A stretch of 33,187 nucleotides of DNA from RGIG3135 sp964477115 (lineage in GTDB: Bacteria > Actinomycetota > Coriobacteriia > Coriobacteriales > Eggerthellaceae), in the NCBI GenBank assembly GCA_964477115.1, contig CAYZCY010000015.1:1-33187 (forward strand). Direction: 5' to 3'. A program made the position numbers and the translations under genes. Under the pieces are notes generated by a model. The model had not been told where the DNA came from and did no database searches. It saw nothing but the letters and a program-made list of their open reading frames with translations. Below are positions 28,185 to 33,187 of the stretch, one piece after another (within the stretch, counting starts at the first letter, position 1; every line of letters begins with the position of its first letter).

Positions 28185-28781
28185 ATGAGTACTGTGAGAA
28201 AACGCGATTGGGGAATGGTTGCGGCGGGCGTGGCTTTGGCCATCGTGGGCATAGTGTTTTTGATGTCGCCTGCAATCACGCTGGTGACTTTGGCGGTTGT
28301 GGCGGGCATTGCCCTGTTTGCCATCGGTCTCGTTGATGCCATTCAGTATTTCCGCTACCGCAAGGATCGCAGGCTGACCCGCTGGGCTTTGGCCTATGCC
28401 GCCATCGATATGGTGCTTGGATTTGCGCTGCTGATTCATCCGCTGATCTCCGCGGCGGTCATTCCGTGGATCGTGGGCGCGTTTCTGGTGGTAGCGGGCG
28501 TGCTCGACATCATCGCGGCATGGCGCATGCGCAGCGGCAAGGACGTGTTGCGCATCGAGGCAGTAACCGACCTGGGCGTCGACATGGTAGTTGACGAATC
28601 CGAGGGCTGGGGTTGGGTGCTCTTTGGCGGCATTCTGGCCATCGCCGTGGCGATCACCTTCTTCTTGATGCCGGCGTCCTTTGCCCTGTTCCTGTCCTTC
28701 TACCTGATGGTGCGCGGTGTTATGTTGGCTGCCTACGGCCTGACCGCAAACCATATGGCGGCCGAGGCTCGGGCAATGTAG
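28185..28781 (+). CDS. HdeD-family (DUF308) membrane protein
   Basis: A 198-residue integral membrane protein with six hydrophobic helices in three pairs, the DUF308/HdeD pattern. Examples are WGMVAAGVALAIVGIVFLM, then IALFAIGLVDAIQYF, and PWIVGAFLVVAGVLDIIAAW. HdeD proteins are linked to acid resistance in enterobacteria; the role in other phyla is not known. The ATG at 28185 follows AAAGGAG; an upstream frame is not membrane-like and is rejected. It appears monocistronic. Confidence 0.85.
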   Translation: MSTVRKRDWGMVAAGVALAIVGIVFLMSPAITLVTLAVVAGIALFAIGLVDAIQYFRYRKDRRLTRWALAYAAIDMVLGFALLIHPLISAAVIPWIVGAFLVVAGVLDIIAAWRMRSGKDVLRIEAVTDLGVDMVVDESEGWGWVLFGGILAIAVAITFFLMPASFALFLSFYLMVRGVMLAAYGLTANHMAAEARAM

Positions 28782-28838
28782 ACAGATACCTGAGCTAAGT
28801 GCCCGCCAAGTGAAAGCGCTGCCGATGTGCGGTGGCTC

Positions 28839-28871
28839 AAGGTAGGTGAAGTCAGACGAAGGTAGGCGAAG
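28839..28871 (+). repeat. Direct repeat upstream of ligA
   Basis: AAGGTAGGTGAAG at 28839-28851 and AAGGTAGGCGAAG at 28859-28871 differ at one base and are spaced 20 bases, about two helical turns, upstream of the candidate ligA promoter. Confidence 0.4.
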
Positions 28872-28890
28872 ATGGGCGTTTGAGTGGCTT

Positions 28891-28921
28891 TTGTCGTCAA
28901 GCGCTCGCCTTCGCCTATACT
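28891..28921 (+). promoter_or_regulatory. Candidate promoter of ligA
   Basis: TATACT at 28916-28921 is a good -10. TTGTCG at 28891-28896 is the best -35, with a long 19-base spacer. The start codon is 33 bases downstream. Confidence 0.4.
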
Positions 28922-28953
28922 TGTTTTGAGACCTAAGACCACAGGAGGAAGCC

Positions 28954-31065
28954 GTGCAGTCGAGCCTTTTCGATGAGCAGACCCTAGCCCAAACCCTTGC
29001 CGATCCGGCCGAGCGCGCTGCTGCGCTGCGCAAGGAGATCGAGCATCATACCTACCAGTACTACGCGCTCGATGCGCCCGAGATTTCGGATGCGGCCTTT
29101 GACTCGCTTATGCGCGAGCTGCGCGAGATCGAGGCAGCGCACCCTGAGCTGGTAGACCCCTCGTCGCCGACTCAGCGCGTAGGCGGTTACGTGGGCGAGC
29201 AGTTTGCGCCGGTGAAGCATGCCACGCGCATGTACTCGCTCGACAACGCCATGGATTTTGAGGAGCTCGATGCCTGGATGGCGCGCGTGGAGGAGGCCTA
29301 TGGCAGCCTGCCGCCCCTGTGCTGCGAACTTAAGATTGACGGCTCTTCCATTGCGCTTAGTTATGAGGCGGGCGTGCTCGTACGTGCCGCAACGCGAGGA
29401 GACGGCACTACGGGCGAAGACGTCACGGCTAACGTGCGCACGGTGAAAGACGTTCCGCTGCGCCTGCGTGAAGAGGCGCTTGGCAGCCTGCGTACGGCTG
29501 CCATCGAGCTACGCGGCGAGGTGTACATGCCCAAGAAAAGCTTCGACGCGCTCAACGCCTCAGCTGAGGTCAACGGCAGACAGCCTTTTGCCAATCCGCG
29601 CAACGCCGCTGCGGGTAGCCTGCGTCAGAAGGATCCTGCCATCACCCAAGGTCGTGACCTATCCACCTTCATGTACGCCGTGGCTGACGAATCCGCGCTC
29701 ATAGCACCTGGTCAGTGGGAGCTTTTGCAGTGGCTGCGCGAGGCCGGCTTCCACGTAAACCCCGACGTCAAGCTGTGTCAGTCGGCGCAGGAGGTGCGCG
29801 ATTTCTGCGAGTACGCGCTCAGCCGCCGCGAGCAGCTTCCCTACGAGATCGACGGCGTGGTGGTGAAGGTGAACGCCTTCGCGCAGCAGGAGGCGCTCGG
29901 CTTTACGGCGCGCGCTCCGCGTTGGGCCATCGCCTTCAAGTTCCCGCCCGAGGAAAAGACCACGCGCCTTCTGGACATCACCGTGCAGGTGGGTCGTACT
30001 GGCGCGCTCACGCCCGTTGCCGAACTGGAGCCTGTGGTGGTGGCCGGTTCTACCGTGGGACGCTCCACCCTTCACAACTTAGACGAGGTGCGCCGAAAGG
30101 ACGTGCGCATTGGTGATACCGTTATTGTGCGCAAGGCGGGAGACGTCATCCCCGAGGTGCTGGGCCCGGTGCTGAGCCTTCGCCCCGCGGACGCGGTGGA
30201 GTGGGATATGCCCGCGACCTGCCCGAGCTGTGCAAGCCCGGTCATCCGCGAGGAAGGCGAGGTTGCCTTCCGCTGCATCTCCATCGACTGCCCCGCCCAG
30301 GCCCTCGAACGCCTGCAGCATTGGGCAAGCCGCGGCGCGCTCGACATCGACGGCATGGGCGAGGAGATCATCCGTCGCTTGGTCGAAAGCGGGCGTTTGT
30401 CCGACGTGGCCGACTACTACTCGCTCGACGAGGTGGAGCTGGCCCAGCTCGACATGGGGCGTCTCAACAAGGACGGAAAGCCCATTCGCCTGGGCGCGAC
30501 AGTTGCCAAGAAGCTGGTGGCGGCCATCGACGCGAGCCGCTCGCGCGGTTTTGCGCGCAGCCTGTTCGGCATCGGCATCCGCCATGTGGGTAAGACCACG
30601 GCCGAGGTGCTGGCGGCGCGCTTCCTCAGCATCGACGCGCTCATGGCGGCAAGTGAGGAAGAGCTTGCCGAAGTGGAGGGCGTTGGGCCCAAAATAGCGC
30701 GCAGCATCTTCGTGTTCTTGCGTACGCCCGACAACCTGGCCGTCATCGAGCGTTTGCGCGCGGCGGGCGTGAGTCTGGCTGACGAGGCGCTTGAGCCCGG
30801 CGAGGAACTGCCCCAGACACTCGCAGGGCTTACCTTCGTGCTGACGGGCAGCTTGGTGGAAAGCGGCATGACCCGTGACGAGGCCGGATCGCGCCTCAAA
30901 GCTATGGGTGCGAAGGTAAGCGGAAGCGTATCGAAGAAGACGAGCTATGTCATTGCGGGCGAAGCTGCGGGCAGCAAGTACGACAAGGCTGTGAGTCTCG
31001 GCGTGCCCGTGCTCGATGAGGCGGCGTTCTTGCGCATCCTGGAAACCGGCTACGTGAGCGAGTAG
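28954..31065 (+). CDS. ligA: NAD-dependent DNA ligase LigA
   Basis: Seals nicks in replication and repair using NAD. The 703 residues run: domain Ia with HHTYQYYALDAPEISDAAFD; adenylation domain with active-site Lys127 in CELKIDGSSIALSYEAG and the RGDGTTGEDVTAN motif; OB fold with VQVGRTGALTPVAELEPV; zinc finger with CPSC and CISIDC; helix-hairpin-helix repeats with GIGIRHVGKTTAEVLA and VEGVGPKIA; and a C-terminal BRCT domain with LTGSLVESGMTRDEA. The start is GTG at 28954 behind AGGAGGAAG. Length is slightly above the usual 670. A small Cys/His protein gene follows after 25 bases. Confidence 0.97.
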   Translation: MQSSLFDEQTLAQTLADPAERAAALRKEIEHHTYQYYALDAPEISDAAFDSLMRELREIEAAHPELVDPSSPTQRVGGYVGEQFAPVKHATRMYSLDNAMDFEELDAWMARVEEAYGSLPPLCCELKIDGSSIALSYEAGVLVRAATRGDGTTGEDVTANVRTVKDVPLRLREEALGSLRTAAIELRGEVYMPKKSFDALNASAEVNGRQPFANPRNAAAGSLRQKDPAITQGRDLSTFMYAVADESALIAPGQWELLQWLREAGFHVNPDVKLCQSAQEVRDFCEYALSRREQLPYEIDGVVVKVNAFAQQEALGFTARAPRWAIAFKFPPEEKTTRLLDITVQVGRTGALTPVAELEPVVVAGSTVGRSTLHNLDEVRRKDVRIGDTVIVRKAGDVIPEVLGPVLSLRPADAVEWDMPATCPSCASPVIREEGEVAFRCISIDCPAQALERLQHWASRGALDIDGMGEEIIRRLVESGRLSDVADYYSLDEVELAQLDMGRLNKDGKPIRLGATVAKKLVAAIDASRSRGFARSLFGIGIRHVGKTTAEVLAARFLSIDALMAASEEELAEVEGVGPKIARSIFVFLRTPDNLAVIERLRAAGVSLADEALEPGEELPQTLAGLTFVLTGSLVESGMTRDEAGSRLKAMGAKVSGSVSKKTSYVIAGEAAGSKYDKAVSLGVPVLDEAAFLRILETGYVSE

Positions 31066-31090
31066 TTTTCGGACGGGTGGAGTAGATATC

Positions 31091-31396
31091 ATGTGCGCTA
31101 AGAAGCGAGCAAATTGGTCCAAGCAGAAGGCGGATTTCAACTCACGGCTCGGTGGGGGAGGCTCTTCTCTTGACGACCTGTTTGCCAGGGAGGATCACCG
31201 CAGGGATGAGGCGGCTTTCCGACGTGAAAGCGAGCTGCGCGTGAAAGCCTGTGAATCGAAGAACCGTTACGCGCACCTTGATGAGGCCGAGGAGGCGCTG
31301 GATTGGTGTGAGTCGCGTGGTAAGCGCGGCCTGAGTATCTACGAGTGCCCCTACTGCGACGGCTGGCATCTCACCTCGAAGCCGCGCAGGGACTGA
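31091..31396 (+). CDS. Small CxxC/GWHLT protein (zinc-binding-like)
   Basis: A basic 101-residue protein of unknown function. The C-terminal half reads KNRYAHLDEAEEALDWCES, then LSIYECPYCDGWHLTSKPRR. The CPYCDGWH unit (Cys86, Cys89, His93) with Cys73 could bind zinc. Similar short tails, Y-x-C-P-x-C-x-G-W-H-L-T, recur in small actinobacterial and phage proteins. The first half is polar, with a glycine-serine run. GGTGGAG precedes the ATG. It lies 25 bases after ligA, likely in the same transcript, and is ended by the terminator at 31482. Confidence 0.65.
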   Translation: MCAKKRANWSKQKADFNSRLGGGGSSLDDLFAREDHRRDEAAFRRESELRVKACESKNRYAHLDEAEEALDWCESRGKRGLSIYECPYCDGWHLTSKPRRD

Positions 31397-31481
31397 GGTC
31401 TTTGCCAAGAAACTGGTTTCTATGCCAAATCAAACCTCGTGTTTATTTGAGTCTCGTAATCGGCTCATATTCCTACTATCA

Positions 31482-31513
31482 AAAATAGCCCCCCGGATTG
31501 GGAGGGCTATTTT
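31482..31513. terminator. Bidirectional terminator between convergent units
   Basis: AAAATAGCCCCCC at 31482-31494 pairs with GGAGGGCTATTTT at 31501-31513 with one mismatch. A-rich and T-rich ends on both sides make it work in both directions, for the ligA transcript and for the minus-strand ferredoxin gene. Confidence 0.85.
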
Positions 31514-31559
31514 GATGATGAGTTTTTATCTGCGGCTTGCAGCAGGGTCTAACAGGCTC

Positions 31560-31919
31560 CTATTCCACGCCGGGCGCGTAGAGGACGCACTTCTTGATGG
31601 TGGCGAGCTTCTCGGCCAGCTCGTCGACCGGGCCCCACTCCATCACCTTGCTCGGGCAGTGGTGCACGCACGCGGGCAGCTTGCCCATGGCGGTGCGCTC
31701 GTCGCAGAAGTCACATAGGCCCGTGGGTACCGGGATGTGGAAGTAGTCCCAGCGGCCGTTGCGCATCGGCTTCGGGCCGTAGCTCATGATCTTGATGCCG
31801 AACTCATCGATGTCCAAGCCGTGCTCCTGCTTGCAGGCCATCTCGCATGCGTGGCAGCCGTCGCAGAAGTCGTACTGGACGATGATGCCCATTTCCTTAG
31901 AGGACGTGCTTGCGCTCAT
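31560..31919 (-). CDS. Short two-cluster ferredoxin subunit
   Basis: A 119-residue iron-sulfur protein. Cys19-22-25-29 (FCDGCHACEMAC) and Cys69-72 with Cys84-88 (LCDFCDER, then ACVHHCP) can hold two [4Fe-4S] clusters. It is a trimmed form of the DmsB/PsrB fold. No signal peptide is present. The ATG at 31919 follows AAGGGGGG with good spacing and overlaps the end of the upstream MopB gene by 23 bases; a second ATG nine codons in is possible. The overlap implies coupled expression, so it is very probably the electron-transfer partner of that MopB enzyme. Confidence 0.88.
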   Translation of the reverse strand: MSASTSSKEMGIIVQYDFCDGCHACEMACKQEHGLDIDEFGIKIMSYGPKPMRNGRWDYFHIPVPTGLCDFCDERTAMGKLPACVHHCPSKVMEWGPVDELAEKLATIKKCVLYAPGVE

Positions 31920-33187
31920 AGTTGAAACCCCCCTTGTCGAGAACCTGCTCGGTCGGCGTTACCTGGCTGTTTTCCTCGGTGCACTTGTACACCTTGCAGA
32001 TGGTGGACTTGTACGGTGCTCCGATGCCGCTTCGACCCACGTCGCACTGGCTGGTCAGGTTGTTGATGTTGCTGTCGAAAGTGTTGTAGAGACGCTCGGG
32101 ATCAGCCTCGGGGAACCACCAGCCGTGCTCGGCCATGACGATGCTCGGATCCATGCCCTCGAACAGCTTCACGCGCTGACGGCAGCGGCCGCGCATGTTT
32201 TCAATCCAAACCCAATCGCCTTCGTCTACGCCAAGCTCACGTGCGGTCTTCGGATGCAGCTCGACCAACGGGTCGGGGTGCATGGAGCGCAGCGTGGGCA
32301 TGTTGCGGTGCTCGGAGTGGAAGAACTCATAAGAACGGCGGCCGCTCGTGAGGATAAGCGGGTACTCCTCGGCCAACTCGGGCGTGGAGACGGGGCTTTC
32401 ATGCGGCTCGTCGTAATAGGGCACGCTCGGCAGGCCCATATAAGTGAGGATGGGGTTGGCAAGGGCGTACTTGCCTGAAGGTGTTCTGAAGCCCGGCTGT
32501 CCGTCAGCGCGCAGCAGGCCCTTTTCGTGCTTCTTGTAATCCCAGTCGGGCCAGTCGATGACGCGGTCACGCAGGCCCTTCCAGCCATAGGTGAGCCCGC
32601 CGAAGTTGACGGCGTGATCGAGCCACTCTTCAAGGGTGTCGCCAGCGGGGAACTCGGGGTTCAGACGTCTGACCAGTTCGTAGACGATCTGCTCGTCGCT
32701 CTTTGCTTCGTGGTATTCGGTGACTTTGGTGATGGATCGCAGCGGGAACCACCAAGCACGGATGGAGTCACGCTCTGCGGTCATGGCGCAGGGAAGTACC
32801 AGATCGCCCGCGGCCATGATGGAGGGTGTCATAACGTAGTCGATGAACATGCAGAAATCGATCTTTTGCATGGCTTCCATGACGCGTGGGGCTTCGGTTG
32901 CCATATTGGCAATGGGGTTGGTGGCGTGGAAGACGCTCATCATGATGGGGTAGTGCTTCTCGGTGTCGGTCTTCTCGCCGCCGGTTTCGATAACCTCGAG
33001 CAGAACGTCGGGTGAGCCATTGGCCCAGTAGCCGGAGTTCTTGAAGGGGTATTTGTGTACGCCGATACGCAGAGCCATGCATTCCTCCATGGTGCCGTAC
33101 TGCTCGGCCATGGTGGTCATTGCTTCGGGTACGAGCCAAGGCTCAAGGCCGATGCCGAAGGCGTGGCCCGGCATTATGATGAAGCCG
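31897..33187 (-). CDS. Third molybdopterin oxidoreductase, 5' end outside window
   Basis: The C-terminal 429 or so residues of a MopB-family enzyme; the frame stays open to the window end, so the true start, the iron-sulfur motif and the metal ligand lie outside. Visible are VFHATNPIANMATEAP (cofactor contact), CMFIDYVMTPSIMAAGDLVLP, and the dinucleotide-binding domain with YPLILTSGRRSYEFFHSEHR, GDWVWIENMRGRCRQRV and EHGWWFPEADP, ending SNINNLTSQCD and ICKVYKC. The GWW and KVYKC motifs are shared with the MopB at 5471, so the two are related, but the repeat tail is absent. It is paired with a short ferredoxin and no membrane subunit is visible. Catechol dehydroxylases and transhydroxylases of gut Coriobacteriia belong to this broad group; the substrate is unknown. 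Confidence 0.88.
   Translation of the reverse strand, partial: GFIIMPGHAFGIGLEPWLVPEAMTTMAEQYGTMEECMALRIGVHKYPFKNSGYWANGSPDVLLEVIETGGEKTDTEKHYPIMMSVFHATNPIANMATEAPRVMEAMQKIDFCMFIDYVMTPSIMAAGDLVLPCAMTAERDSIRAWWFPLRSITKVTEYHEAKSDEQIVYELVRRLNPEFPAGDTLEEWLDHAVNFGGLTYGWKGLRDRVIDWPDWDYKKHEKGLLRADGQPGFRTPSGKYALANPILTYMGLPSVPYYDEPHESPVSTPELAEEYPLILTSGRRSYEFFHSEHRNMPTLRSMHPDPLVELHPKTARELGVDEGDWVWIENMRGRCRQRVKLFEGMDPSIVMAEHGWWFPEADPERLYNTFDSNINNLTSQCDVGRSGIGAPYKSTICKVYKCTEENSQVTPTEQVLDKGGFNYERKHVL

Overview
The window reads as chromosomal DNA of a GC-rich, strictly anaerobic actinobacterium, most likely class Coriobacteriia (Eggerthellaceae-like). The basis is the gene set: several soluble molybdopterin (bis-MGD) oxidoreductases with ferredoxin-type partners, an actinobacterial-looking core (pheST, ligA, acpS), no respiratory oxygen enzymes, and G/C-ending codons. 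The genus cannot be fixed from the sequence alone.

Layout. 1-300: non-coding, dense in direct and inverted repeats. 343-4326: promoter, T-box leader and pheS-pheT. 4435-5226: a PhnP-like metallo-beta-lactamase-fold hydrolase. 5307-9961: a promoter, a long structured leader and a three-gene membrane redox complex (MopB catalytic subunit with an unusual repeat tail, a four-cluster ferredoxin subunit, an NrfD membrane subunit). 10214-16957: a second, different redox block (HdrB-like CCG protein, a MopB enzyme with a TTG start, a DUF2064 transferase, a TrsS-like radical SAM protein, a ferredoxin-DUF169 fusion). 17108-24642: molybdenum supply, with moeA divergent from moaA, moaC, a moaE-like gene, modA, modB, modC and mog. 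24703-26329 (minus strand): padR regulator, flavin reductase and GNAT acetyltransferase. 26453-31396: acpS, nnrD, an HdeD-family membrane protein, ligA and a small Cys/His protein. 31560-33187 (minus strand): a short ferredoxin and the 3' part of a third MopB gene, which runs off the window.

How it fits together. Molybdate is imported by ModABC. MoaA, MoaC and MoaE make molybdopterin, and Mog and MoeA adenylylate it and insert Mo. The finished cofactor can serve the three MopB enzymes in the window, each with a different electron partner: an NrfD membrane complex, an HdrB-like protein, and a short two-cluster ferredoxin. No MoaD is visible. The most promising undescribed system is the block 10214-16957, which joins a CCG-domain protein, a MopB enzyme, a DUF2064 transferase, a TrsS-like radical SAM enzyme and a DUF169 ferredoxin. 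Two protein oddities also stand out: OCRE-like aromatic tandem repeats at the end of the first MopB, and a large extra extracytoplasmic domain fused to ModB.
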